47,357 nt of DNA from assembly GCF_016924145.1 (NCBI RefSeq), contig NZ_JAFFZO010000022.1:1-47357 (forward strand), written 5' to 3'. Both the position numbers and the translations under genes were made by a program. This stretch comes from Amphritea pacifica. GTDB taxonomy: Bacteria > Pseudomonadota > Gammaproteobacteria > Pseudomonadales > Balneatricaceae. This document shows, piece after piece, positions 38,137-47,155 of the stretch (within the stretch, counting starts at the first letter, position 1; each line of letters starts with the position of its first letter). The notes beneath the pieces were generated by a model. That model did no database searches. It saw only the letters and a list, made by a program, of their open reading frames with translations, and was not told the origin of the DNA.

Positions 38137-38733
38137 ATGAGTAATGACGGCGTGAATAAGGGGCGGCGACGTCTCCTGATCGGTGCCACCTCTGCTGTTG
38201 GGGCAGTGGGTGCCGTAGGAGCTGCAGTTCCGTTCGTGGCTTCATGGAATCCGAGTGCAAAGGCGAAAACCGCTGGCGCTCCGGTTAAAGCTGATATCAG
38301 CAAGCTGGAAGATGGTCAGCAGATGATCGTCAAGTGGCGCGGCAAGCCAGTATGGATTGTCCGTCGTGGTCCGGAAGCTCTGGCTAACCTGGCTAAGCTG
38401 GATGGCAAGCTGGCTGATCCTAAGTCCGAAGTACCGCAGCAACCTGACTATATACCACACACCGATGCTCGTGCTCTGCGCGATGATATCGCTGTCATGG
38501 TTGGTATCTGTACCCATCTGGGGTGCTCTCCGACTTACCGTCCTGAAATTGCTCCGGAAGATCTGGGTGAAGACTGGGTTGGTGGTTTCTACTGCCCATG
38601 TCACGGTTCCCGTTTTGACCTGTCTGGTCGTGTAATGAAGGGTGTTCCGGCACCTAAGAACCTGGTGATTCCGCCTCATTATTATGAGAGCGACAATGTG
38701 ATCATCGTTGGTGTGGATCAGGAGACTGCATAA
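38137..38733 (+). CDS. petA: Ubiquinol-cytochrome c reductase Rieske iron-sulfur subunit
   Basis: 198-residue membrane-anchored 2Fe-2S protein of the bc1 complex. The N-terminus has a twin-arginine type signal (KGRRRLLIGAT) and a hydrophobic anchor. Cluster ligands are in CTHLGC and CPCHGS. Stop overlaps petB start (TAATG). Confidence 0.96.
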   Translation: MSNDGVNKGRRRLLIGATSAVGAVGAVGAAVPFVASWNPSAKAKTAGAPVKADISKLEDGQQMIVKWRGKPVWIVRRGPEALANLAKLDGKLADPKSEVPQQPDYIPHTDARALRDDIAVMVGICTHLGCSPTYRPEIAPEDLGEDWVGGFYCPCHGSRFDLSGRVMKGVPAPKNLVIPPHYYESDNVIIVGVDQETA

Positions 38734-39980
38734 TGGCTGGCGCACGTAATAAAGGAAATCCAGGCTTCATGGGCTGGATCGATGATCGTTTCCCGCTGAC
38801 GGCGATGTGGGATGATCACTTAGCAAAATACTATGCTCCGAAGAACTTTAACTTCTGGTATTTCTTCGGTTCACTGGCACTGTTGGTTCTGGTTAACCAG
38901 CTGCTGACCGGTATCTGGCTGACAATGAGCTATAACCCAACGGCAGAAGGCGCTTTTGCTTCTGTTGAATATATCATGCGGGATGTGGATTACGGCTGGT
39001 TGCTGCGCTATATGCACTCTACCGGCGCTTCTGCTTTCTTTGCGGTTGTTTACCTGCATATGTTCCGTGGTCTGCTGTACGGTTCTTACCGTAAGCCTCG
39101 CGAGCTGGTATGGATCTTCGGTATGACGATCTACCTGGCATTGATGGCTGAAGCCTTCATGGGCTACCTGCTGCCATGGGGACAGATGTCTTACTGGGGG
39201 GCTCAGGTAATCGTATCTCTGTTCTCTGCAGTACCTGTTATTGGCCCTGATCTGGCTGAGTGGATTCGTGGTGACTACCTGATCTCTGGTATTACCCTGA
39301 ACCGTTTCTTCTCGCTGCACGTTGTGGCACTGCCAATCGTCCTGCTGGGACTGGTTGTGATGCACATTATTGCGCTGCACGAAGTGGGGTCAAACAACCC
39401 GGACGGCATCGAAATTAAAGAGAAGAAGGATGAGAACGGCGTGCCGCTGGACGGTATCCCATTCCACCCTTACTACACCGTTAAAGATATTGTCGGTGTT
39501 GTGGTCTTCCTGTTCGTATTCTGCCTGATCATCTTCTTCTTCCCGGAGATGGGCGGCTACTTTATCGAACAGCCGAACTTTGAGCCTGCTAACCCGCTGA
39601 AGACTCCGCCGCATATTGCTCCGGTATGGTACTTCACGCCGTTTTACGCCATGTTGCGTGCGATTCCGCCAATTGCGGCATCTCAGTTCCCGGGCGTTGT
39701 GGTGATGGGTGGTGCGATTGCTATCCTGTTTGTTCTGCCATGGCTGGATCGTAGTCCGGTTAAATCCATGCGTTACAAAGGCTGGATGAGCAAGGTGATG
39801 CTGGTTATCTTTGCGATCAGCTTCGTGATTCTGGGTTATCTGGGGGTTGTTCCATCTTCTCCGGGCCGTACTCTGGTCGCGCAGATCTGTACTGCACTGT
39901 ATTTCGCATACTTCTTCCTGATGCCGTTCTACACCAGAATGGAAAGCACTAAACCGGTACCGGAAAGGGTGACAGGCTAA
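38733..39980 (+). CDS. petB: Cytochrome b of the bc1 complex
   Basis: 415-residue inner-membrane protein with about eight helices and the paired haem-ligand histidines (LRYMHSTGASAFF, YLHMFRGLLYG; LHVVALPIVLL, VVMHIIALHE). The Qo-site motif reads PVWY, not PEWY; this variant is known in beta- and gammaproteobacteria. Next in the petABC operon, overlapping petC. Confidence 0.97.
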   Translation: MAGARNKGNPGFMGWIDDRFPLTAMWDDHLAKYYAPKNFNFWYFFGSLALLVLVNQLLTGIWLTMSYNPTAEGAFASVEYIMRDVDYGWLLRYMHSTGASAFFAVVYLHMFRGLLYGSYRKPRELVWIFGMTIYLALMAEAFMGYLLPWGQMSYWGAQVIVSLFSAVPVIGPDLAEWIRGDYLISGITLNRFFSLHVVALPIVLLGLVVMHIIALHEVGSNNPDGIEIKEKKDENGVPLDGIPFHPYYTVKDIVGVVVFLFVFCLIIFFFPEMGGYFIEQPNFEPANPLKTPPHIAPVWYFTPFYAMLRAIPPIAASQFPGVVVMGGAIAILFVLPWLDRSPVKSMRYKGWMSKVMLVIFAISFVILGYLGVVPSSPGRTLVAQICTALYFAYFFLMPFYTRMESTKPVPERVTG

Positions 39981-40741
39981 TGAAAAAGTTTTTTATCGCA
40001 ATCATGTTGGTGCTGGTGCCTGTAGTTGCCAGTGCGAATACCGGTGGGGTTCACCTGGACAAGATGTCTCCAGACCCAACCAATAAAGAGTCACTGCAGC
40101 GTGGTATGAAGACCTTTGTCAACTACTGCATGGGTTGTCACTCTGCTAACTATCAGCGTTATGAGCGTGCAGCAACCGATCTGGGTATTCCAAATGAGCT
40201 GGTTCAGGAGAACCTGATCTTTGGTGACTCCAAGGTCGGTGAGCAGATGACTATCGCTATGCCAAAGGCTGATGCGGCTGCCTGGTTTGGTAACCCACCA
40301 CCAGATCTGACGCTGGAAACGCGTCTGCGTGGTGAGGACTGGGTTTATACCTATCTGCGTAGCTTCTACAAGGATCCTGCACGTCCCTGGGGTGTCAACA
40401 ACGTTGTCTTCCCGGATGTAGGTATGCCGAACATTCTTGAGGGTCTTCAGGGGCTGCAGGTAAATCACTGCACTAAAGAGGAGATGGCTCATCACGAGAA
40501 GACTATCGATCCTCTGACCGGGCTGGAGATGGGTGGTTGTCTGAGCGTAGCTGAGAAAGGCTCCCTTTCTGAAGAAGAGTTCGACAAAACGATCTATGAT
40601 CTGGTGAACTTCATGTCTTATATGGGTAACCCTGTTAAGCTGGAGTCTCAGGCCATTGGTTATAAAGTACTGATCTTCCTGTTTATCTTCTTCTTCTTTG
40701 CTTACGCGCTGAAGAAAGAGTACTGGAAAGACGTGCACTAA
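39980..40741 (+). CDS. petC: Cytochrome c1
   Basis: 253 residues with a signal peptide (MKKFFIAIMLVLVPVVASA), one haem site CMGCH, and a C-terminal membrane anchor (VLIFLFIFFFFAYALKKEYW). Transfers electrons from the Rieske protein to soluble cytochrome c. Confidence 0.97.
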   Translation: MKKFFIAIMLVLVPVVASANTGGVHLDKMSPDPTNKESLQRGMKTFVNYCMGCHSANYQRYERAATDLGIPNELVQENLIFGDSKVGEQMTIAMPKADAAAWFGNPPPDLTLETRLRGEDWVYTYLRSFYKDPARPWGVNNVVFPDVGMPNILEGLQGLQVNHCTKEEMAHHEKTIDPLTGLEMGGCLSVAEKGSLSEEEFDKTIYDLVNFMSYMGNPVKLESQAIGYKVLIFLFIFFFFAYALKKEYWKDVH

Positions 40742-40767
40742 ACGTCTGCCGGTCAGTAATACCGATA

Positions 40768-40804
40768 CGCGGTCCAATAAAGTTGGTCCGCGTATATTTT
40801 TTTT
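40768..40804 (+). terminator. Rho-independent terminator after petC
   Basis: ATACGCGG-T-CCAA-TAAAG-TTGG-T-CCGCGTAT followed by a run of Ts. It ends just before the sspA ribosome binding site. Confidence 0.9.
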
Positions 40805-40831
40805 ATGCAACATGTGAAACGGGGTGATTTA

Positions 40832-41461
40832 ATGGGTGTAGTGGCCAAGCGTTCTTCTATGACTTTTTACTCCGATGGTAATGATCATTACAGCCATCGG
40901 GTACGTATCGTTCTGGCAGAAAAAGGTGTTGCAGTTGAGATAAACGATTGTGATCCTAACAATTTGCCTGAGGATCTGGCGTCACTGAATCCGTACAATA
41001 ACCTGCCGACCCTTCTGGATCGTGAGCTGGTATTGTATGAGCCAAATGTGATGATGGAATATCTGGATGAGCGTTTTCCTCATCCACCACTACTGCCTGT
41101 TTATCCTGTTGCGCGTGCTGAAAGTCGTCTGTATATGTACCGTATTCAGCGCGACTGGTGCTCGCTGGCGGATGTGATTCTGACTGCTGAAGATGCAGAT
41201 GAGGCTGATGAGGCCCGTAAAGCACTGCGTGATAGTCTGGTTGCAGTGTCGCCTATCTTTGGTGAAAAAGACTATTTCATGAGCGAAGAGTTTACTCTGG
41301 TAGACTGCTGTATCGCTCCTTTGCTGTGGCGTCTGGAAATTCTCGGTGTTGAGTTACCGGAAGCGCAGTGTAAAGATCTGATTAAGTATATGAATCGTCT
41401 GTTCGAACGCGAGGCATTCCAGATCAGTCTGTCCGAAGAAGAGCGCGAAATGCGCGACTGA
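40832..41461 (+). CDS. sspA: Stringent starvation protein A
   Basis: GST-fold protein that binds RNA polymerase in E. coli. 209 residues from the ATG at 40832 ([15 protein letters not shown]), with [35 protein letters not shown] and [19 protein letters not shown] upstream supports this start over the in-frame ATG at 40805, which lies at the end of the petC terminator. Confidence 0.95.
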   Translation: MGVVAKRSSMTFYSDGNDHYSHRVRIVLAEKGVAVEINDCDPNNLPEDLASLNPYNNLPTLLDRELVLYEPNVMMEYLDERFPHPPLLPVYPVARAESRLYMYRIQRDWCSLADVILTAEDADEADEARKALRDSLVAVSPIFGEKDYFMSEEFTLVDCCIAPLLWRLEILGVELPEAQCKDLIKYMNRLFEREAFQISLSEEEREMRD

Positions 41462-41486
41462 TTTTCTGTCGCGAATAATGACTAAA

Positions 41487-41515
41487 GGATGAGTTGTTAC
41501 TCATCCTTTTTTTTG
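41487..41515 (+). terminator. Terminator or attenuator between sspA and sspB
   Basis: GGATGAG-TTGTTA-CTCATCC followed by eight Ts. It lies inside the expected sspAB unit, so sspB would be made from read-through or from its own promoter. Confidence 0.85.
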
Positions 41516-41525
41516 GGAGTGTGAA

Positions 41526-41933
41526 ATGCAATCAAGTCGTGGATATCTTCTTCGTGCGTTGAATGAGTGGATTCTGGATAGTGGCTGGACGCCGCATCTG
41601 GTGGTTGATGCTGAGATTCAGGGGGTGATGGTTCCTCAGCAGTTTATCAGTGATGGTCAGATCGTTCTCAATATCGCTCCAGGCGCTGTGCAGGGGTTGT
41701 TGATTGAGAATGATGCTGTCAGTTTCAATGCCCGTTTTGGCGGAGTGCCCATGAATGTGTTTGCCCCGATGGCCGCTGTTATGGCGATCTATGCTCGTGA
41801 AAACGGACAGGGGATGGGATTTGGTGCTGAGCCAGGCGTAGAGGCCCTGCACGACAATGAACCTGATAATGACCCCACACCGCCGGAATCACCTACGCCG
41901 AATAAGCGGCCTGCGTTGAAGGTGGTTAAGTAA
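41526..41933 (+). CDS. sspB: ClpXP protease specificity-enhancing factor SspB
   Basis: 135-residue adaptor that delivers ssrA-tagged proteins to ClpXP. It has RGYLLRALNEWILDSGWTPH and the beta-rich core (VLNIAPGAVQGL, FNARFGGVP), an acidic flexible linker, and the ClpX-binding tail RPALKVVK. TGGGAG precedes the ATG. Confidence 0.95.
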   Translation: MQSSRGYLLRALNEWILDSGWTPHLVVDAEIQGVMVPQQFISDGQIVLNIAPGAVQGLLIENDAVSFNARFGGVPMNVFAPMAAVMAIYARENGQGMGFGAEPGVEALHDNEPDNDPTPPESPTPNKRPALKVVK

Positions 41934-42469
41934 GAGTCGGGGTCTGAAATCCGAACACTGCGCTTGTTTATCGCCCCGGGTCCCCGGAGGGCATGCTAAC
42001 GGGGTTCCTACGGGATGGAATGTATTGTAGGAGCGGCTTCCAGCCGCGATAGATTTTATCGCCCCGGATACCCAGAGGGCATGCTAACGGGACTCCTACG
42101 AGGTGGAAAGTATTGTAGGAGCGGCTTCCAGCCGCGATAGATTATATCGCCCCGGGTCCCCGGAGGGCATGCTAACGGGGGTTCCTACGAGGTGGAATGT
42201 ATTGTAGGAGCGGCTTCCAGCCGCGATAGATTTTTATCGCCCCGGATACCCAGAGGGCATGCTAACGGGACTCCTACGAGGTGGAAAGTATTGTAGGAGC
42301 GGCTTCCAGCCGCGATAGATTATATCGCCCCGGGTACCCAGAGGGCATGCTAACGGGACTCCTACGAGGTGGAATGTATTGTAGGAGCGGCTTCCAGCCG
42401 CGATAGACTTTATCGCCCCGGGTACCCAGAGGGTATGCTAACGGGGCTCCTACAAGAGGGCATCTGCCC
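41934..42469. repeat. Family C REP/BIME array with six modules
   Basis: Six GTAGGAGCGGCTTCCAGCCG-CGAT and inverted CGCCCCGG...GGCTCCTAC pairs in tandem, about 90 bp per unit. Every inverted member carries an 18-bp module (41981, 42069, 42157, 42247, 42335, 42423). Two variants alternate: TCCCCGGAGGGCATGCTA (41981, 42157) and TACCCAGAGGGCATGCTA. This shows the array grew by copying a two-unit block. Confidence 0.9.
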
Positions 42470-43036
42470 TTAATCGATATACTCAAATATTTTAACGATT
42501 TTCTGAATGCCGTTAACACTGCGTACAACCTGGATTGCTCTGTCTGCCTGGGCACGGGTTACCAGACCCATCAGATAGACGACGCCGTTCTCGGTGACAA
42601 CCTTGATCTGGGTAGCATCAACCTGTTTATCGCCGATCATATTGGCTTTGATTTTGGCGGTAATCCAGGTGTCGCTGGCGCGGGTCAGAGTCGAGGTTGG
42701 GCTGGTAACGGTCAGTTCGTTGTGGATACGGCGGATTTTGCGCACCTGGCTGACTATCTGTTCAGCTTCCATGCGGCTTTCTTCGGTGGCGACCTGTCCG
42801 GTAAGAAGAACGATGCCGTTAAAACTGGTAACGTTGACATGGCTGCTGCTGAGCTCTACAGAGCCTTTGCTGATATTGACGTTGGATTTAATCTCAATCA
42901 GCTCATCATCGACAAAGCTGCCGGTGGTGCGGTCGGTGGGATCCTCTTTTATAGGTTCCTCTTTGAAGCTGCTGACAACCGTAGAGCAGCCGCTGCTTAG
43001 AAGGCCTGCCAGGATCAGTATTGCTATCCGTTTCAT
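42470..43036 (-). CDS. dolP: BON-domain outer membrane lipoprotein
   Basis: 188 residues from the ATG at 43036, with a lipobox at the end of the signal (LSSGC, Cys near 17) and two BON domains (about 45-110 and 115-185: VELSSSHVNVTSFNGIVLLT, DATQIKVVTENGVVYLMG). It matches YraP/DolP, involved in outer membrane integrity, and the order yraN-diaA-dolP supports it. GGAG lies upstream within the end of diaA. Confidence 0.92.
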   Translation of the reverse strand: MKRIAILILAGLLSSGCSTVVSSFKEEPIKEDPTDRTTGSFVDDELIEIKSNVNISKGSVELSSSHVNVTSFNGIVLLTGQVATEESRMEAEQIVSQVRKIRRIHNELTVTSPTSTLTRASDTWITAKIKANMIGDKQVDATQIKVVTENGVVYLMGLVTRAQADRAIQVVRSVNGIQKIVKIFEYID

Positions 43037-43039
43037 CAA

Positions 43040-43630
43040 TTATTCTCCGCCAAAAAGTTGATAATCTATCAGGTCGCACAGGGCGTGCAGAATGAGTGTC
43101 TGGGCGCCAAATATAAGCGCCGGGTCATCCGCAGGGACGCAAAATTCGACCTCGTCCGGGAGTAATAGAGAGTGAATGCTGTTATTAGTTCCCCCGGTCA
43201 GTGCAATGACCAGCATATCACGATCATGGGCAGCCTGAATGGCCTGTACCAGATTTGCTGCGCGGCCGTCATTTGACAGGATCAATAGCAGGTCGCCAGG
43301 CTGGCCGAGTGCACGGATCTGTTTCGAGAAGATCTCATTGAACTGACCATCGTGTGCGATACCGGTCAGCGCTGAGCCGTCGGCGCTGAGGGATATGGCG
43401 GGGAGGCCAGGGCGCTCATGGCGAAACTGGTTCATCAGCAGGCTGCTGAAGTGCTGCGACAGTGCGGCACTGCCGCCATTGCCGCAGCAGAGGATCTTAT
43501 TTTCAGACATCAGACAGCTGAGCAACAGCTCTCCGGCATGAGAGATCAGTGGTGTGTATTCTTCGATGGTTTGGGCATTAACCTCCATGCTGTGATGGAA
43601 CAGGCTAATAACGCGGTCTTGAAGTACCAT
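43040..43630 (-). CDS. diaA: SIS-domain protein DiaA (GmhA-like)
   Basis: 196 residues with a sugar isomerase (SIS) domain: NKILCCGNGGSAALSQHFSS, LILSNDGRAANLVQA, VIALTGGTNN. E. coli DiaA binds DnaA and helps initiation; GmhA is the related heptose isomerase. The neighbours yraN and dolP favour DiaA. Confidence 0.9.
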   Translation of the reverse strand: MVLQDRVISLFHHSMEVNAQTIEEYTPLISHAGELLLSCLMSENKILCCGNGGSAALSQHFSSLLMNQFRHERPGLPAISLSADGSALTGIAHDGQFNEIFSKQIRALGQPGDLLLILSNDGRAANLVQAIQAAHDRDMLVIALTGGTNNSIHSLLLPDEVEFCVPADDPALIFGAQTLILHALCDLIDYQLFGGE

Positions 43631-43641
43631 CGGTGCTCCTG

Positions 43642-44025
43642 TCAGAAAGTGGCTTCAGGTCTGAAGGCGTCTTTATACCATATGGGGCAGGAATCTCCAC
43701 TCCCGTTATCCCGATTGGCTTCAAATGCTATCACATCAAAGCGGCATACGGGCAGGTTACCGCTTTTCTGCTGGCTGAGATAGTAACTGGCTGTTTTTAT
43801 TAATTTCTTTTGTTTGCGAAAATCAACAGAGAGTCCGGCACCGCCCCAGTTGCTGTGACGCCGGCTGCGAACCTCAATAAATACCAGTTGCTTACGGTCC
43901 AGCATAATCAGATCGATCTCGCCGAAGCGGCAGTGATAGTTTCTGTTGATCAGTTTCAGGCCGTTTTTCCTGAGAAAGTCGAGTGCTCTTTGTTCGGCGT
44001 CCCTGCCGATCTGTTGTCTGTCCAT
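43642..44025 (-). CDS. yraN: UPF0102 family protein YraN (endonuclease-like)
   Basis: 127 residues with the family pattern GRDAEQRALDFLRKNG, NYHCRFGEIDLIMLD and VFIEVRSR (the D...ExR/K of a PD-(D/E)XK-like fold). Function unproven. In the usual lpoA-yraN-diaA-dolP order. Confidence 0.92.
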   Translation of the reverse strand: MDRQQIGRDAEQRALDFLRKNGLKLINRNYHCRFGEIDLIMLDRKQLVFIEVRSRRHSNWGGAGLSVDFRKQKKLIKTASYYLSQQKSGNLPVCRFDVIAFEANRDNGSGDSCPIWYKDAFRPEATF

Positions 44026-44037
44026 TGTTAACTCGGT

Positions 44038-45861
44038 TTAGTTGCTTCCGTTGATCGGCTGCGCGACGCCCTGCTGGAAGGTGACCCAGTTCAGGGTGCG
44101 GACAATCTGATTGTTTTCGCCTATGGAAAGCGTCCCTGTTTCGCCCTCGATAATGGCGGATGATGACACCGACAGTTGAGCCAGGTAGGGGAACAGGTTA
44201 AACGCGTCTATGCCCAGTGCATACAGGCGACCAAAGCGGCTGTTGGTGTTGTCGCGCAGCTGTGCCAACTGCAGGTGTTCTGAGGAGGGGGGCGCGCTTA
44301 ACCAGGGGGTTGCGACAAAACGGATGCCGTTCAGGTCCTGGTCTTCAATGGGGGCCTCTGAGCCTGAGTAGATCTGAGAAGTGGCATAAACTGGTATGTT
44401 GCCGGCGTAGTGAAATGCCAGGGTGGGTTTGATCTGACGTGCGGTCTGTGGCAGTGCTGACAGGAATATGGCATCGACATCCTGGCGTCTGCGACTCTCA
44501 AATTCGGGGCGTTCTCCGATGATCCGGGTTAGCTGGTTATCCCGTTCGATGCTTTTTTCTGTACCCAGAAGTGTTGCAATCTGTTCCGAATAGTTGGCAT
44601 TGTTGCCGTAGGTATAGCTATCAAGAACGGTGCCGCCCAGGGCCATAAACTGCTGTTTGAAGGCGATGGCGGCGCGTTCCCCCCAGTCGGTATCGGGGGT
44701 GTAGATCAGTACCTGCTTTTTCTGGTCCTGCCAGGCCTGGTTGGCGGCCTGGATGGCTTCATCTTCAATGGCAAGGCCAAACTGATATATATTCGGTTGC
44801 TGGCTGCCGGGCACGGTGTTAAGTGTCAGTGTCGGAATGGGGGCTGAGCCGTAATTGAGCAGACTTTCAACCATCTCTTTCTCCAGGGGGCCGATAATCA
44901 GGTCGACACCTTTCTCTGAGGCTACCTGGTAAAGTTGTTCGGGGGAGGTGATTCTGGTGGAATCGAGCAGGGTTATTCTGGCGTGGGTTCTGCCGGCTTT
45001 TACCGCATTGTAGTAGGCGGTCATGAAGCCTGTGGAGATCGCTTCAGCAGGTTTTTCCAGGCTGCCACTCATGGGTAGATAGAGGGCAATATGTTCGGCG
45101 CTGAGGGTGTCGGTTGCGGTAACCGCCAGAAGCGCTTCCGGTGGCGTCTGTTGGGCCGGATGTGATTGCCACAGAATCTCCCATTGCTGCATCTGTTTGT
45201 TCTGTTGACTCAGATCCTGCGCGGTCATGGCACTCAGGGCAAGTTCATACCAACCCTGTTGATAATAGCTGTTGTCTGGACGCTGGCTCAGTTGTTTGAG
45301 TTGCTCTGTTGGTATCTGGGTAAGCAGGGTCCAGATCCGGTTATGCAGGGTCTGGGCTTTATCGGCGGGACTGTAGCTGCTGAGCTGTATCAGTTGCTGA
45401 AGTTCGCTGAGGGTGTTTTGCTGATAATGGTAAGCGTCAGCCTGCATTTCACCTATCTGATATTGCTGTTCAGGAGGCAGGTTCCTGGTGGTTTCGGGAG
45501 GTAGTTGTTGCAAATAACGCAGAGCGCTCTGGCCATCCTGCTGCGCCAGTGCTGTGCGTGCTTTCAGCTCAGATATCTCGAACTGCAGGGCGGGGGTCAG
45601 GATTGACATGTCGATCTCATCCAGCAGGCGAGAAGCCTCCTCTTGTCGCTCCTGCATGATAAGAATACGGGCGGCCTCCGCTTTGAGTTGGGCACTTTTT
45701 ACCGGAGCTGCGGTTTCCGCTTGCTGGATCAGTTCAGCAACCTGCTGCATCGGGTCGCCCGATATCTGTGTTGGAATATTGCCCTGTTGGGAACCGCAGC
45801 CGTGCAGAAAAAGTACCATGCTGGCGGTCAGCACCAGAGACAGGCGGCTTGGAAACGTCAT
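44038..45861 (-). CDS. lpoA: Penicillin-binding protein activator LpoA
   Basis: 607-residue outer membrane lipoprotein (signal with lipobox LHGC near residue 22) that activates PBP1A in E. coli. A TPR-like N-terminal half is followed by a periplasmic-binding-protein fold (IALYLPMSGSLEKPAEAIST, VDLIIGPLEKEMVESLL, TPDTDWGERAAIAFKQQF). Divergent from rsmI with only 25 bp between. Confidence 0.92.
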   Translation of the reverse strand: MTFPSRLSLVLTASMVLFLHGCGSQQGNIPTQISGDPMQQVAELIQQAETAAPVKSAQLKAEAARILIMQERQEEASRLLDEIDMSILTPALQFEISELKARTALAQQDGQSALRYLQQLPPETTRNLPPEQQYQIGEMQADAYHYQQNTLSELQQLIQLSSYSPADKAQTLHNRIWTLLTQIPTEQLKQLSQRPDNSYYQQGWYELALSAMTAQDLSQQNKQMQQWEILWQSHPAQQTPPEALLAVTATDTLSAEHIALYLPMSGSLEKPAEAISTGFMTAYYNAVKAGRTHARITLLDSTRITSPEQLYQVASEKGVDLIIGPLEKEMVESLLNYGSAPIPTLTLNTVPGSQQPNIYQFGLAIEDEAIQAANQAWQDQKKQVLIYTPDTDWGERAAIAFKQQFMALGGTVLDSYTYGNNANYSEQIATLLGTEKSIERDNQLTRIIGERPEFESRRRQDVDAIFLSALPQTARQIKPTLAFHYAGNIPVYATSQIYSGSEAPIEDQDLNGIRFVATPWLSAPPSSEHLQLAQLRDNTNSRFGRLYALGIDAFNLFPYLAQLSVSSSAIIEGETGTLSIGENNQIVRTLNWVTFQQGVAQPINGSN

Positions 45862-45886
45862 ATACTTTCACATCCTGAATTAATAA

Positions 45887-46738
45887 ATGGCTCGAATACC
45901 GATGTCCGAAGCAGTTTTGTATGTAGTCGCAACGCCGATTGGCAATTTAGAAGATATGACGCCGCGCGCGCTCCGTATACTGGAGTCGGTTGCATTAATT
46001 GCGGCTGAAGATACCCGCCATAGTGGTCGTTTGCTGTCACATTTTAATATCAAAACGCCGATGATAGCAGTTCATGACCACAATGAACGCCAGCAGCAGC
46101 AAAAAATTATAGAAAAGTTGCAGCAGGGGAGTGATATCGCGCTGATTTCTGATGCCGGGACGCCGCTGATATCGGATCCGGGCTTTATTCTGGTACGTGA
46201 GGTTCGGGCCGCTGGATTCAGTGTTGTGCCGTTGCCGGGGTGTTGTGCCCTGATTGCGGCGTTGTGTGCCTCAGGTGTGCCGTCTGACCGTTTTATTTTC
46301 GAGGGCTTTCCGCCAGCTAAGTCGCAGCAGCGGCTGAATTTTTTTACTGCACTGGCGGGCGAGAACCGGACCCTGGTGTTTTACGAATCACCCCACCGGA
46401 TTGTCGATAGTCTGAAGGATATCGTGGCGGCTTTTGGGGCCGGTCGTCCTGTGGTGATCGCCAGGGAGCTGACGAAGACGTTTGAGACCTTTATCAGCGG
46501 CTCTGCGGCGGAGGTTCTGGCGCAGGTGGAGGCCGATCCGAATCAGCGCAAAGGTGAGTTTGTGGTCATGGTGGAGGGGGCGCCGCAGCAGGATGCGGGT
46601 CTGCTTGATCCTCGTAGCAGCGAGGTGCTGGATATTCTGCTTGAAGAGTTGTCTCTTAAGCAGGCGGCGGCCCTTGCCGCAAAAATTACCGGAGTCAAAA
46701 AGAAAGTGTTGTATCAGGCTGCGCTGGATCGAAAATAA
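45887..46738 (+). CDS. rsmI: 16S rRNA (cytidine1402-2'-O)-methyltransferase
   Basis: Tetrapyrrole-methylase-fold enzyme. VATPIGNLEDMTPRAL, AAEDTRHSGRLLSHF, ALISDAGTPLISDPG, FYESPHR and ARELTKTFE are family motifs. 283 residues from 45887; an alternative ATG at 45902 (MSEAVLYVVATP) would give 278 and neither start has a clear ribosome binding site. Confidence 0.95.
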   Translation: MARIPMSEAVLYVVATPIGNLEDMTPRALRILESVALIAAEDTRHSGRLLSHFNIKTPMIAVHDHNERQQQQKIIEKLQQGSDIALISDAGTPLISDPGFILVREVRAAGFSVVPLPGCCALIAALCASGVPSDRFIFEGFPPAKSQQRLNFFTALAGENRTLVFYESPHRIVDSLKDIVAAFGAGRPVVIARELTKTFETFISGSAAEVLAQVEADPNQRKGEFVVMVEGAPQQDAGLLDPRSSEVLDILLEELSLKQAAALAAKITGVKKKVLYQAALDRK

Positions 46739-46762
46739 TACTCTCCGGGGTTATGGTTCTGC

Positions 46763-46790
46763 TTGCTTATGATGGGCTTGCTGGTATCCT
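46763..46790 (+). promoter_or_regulatory. Promoter of rnpB
   Basis: TTGCTT (46763-46768), 16-bp spacer and TATCCT (46785-46790) put the start at about 46797, which agrees with the base of the P1 stem of the RNA. Confidence 0.55.
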
Positions 46791-46797
46791 GTGCGCC

Positions 46798-47155
<358 letters not shown>

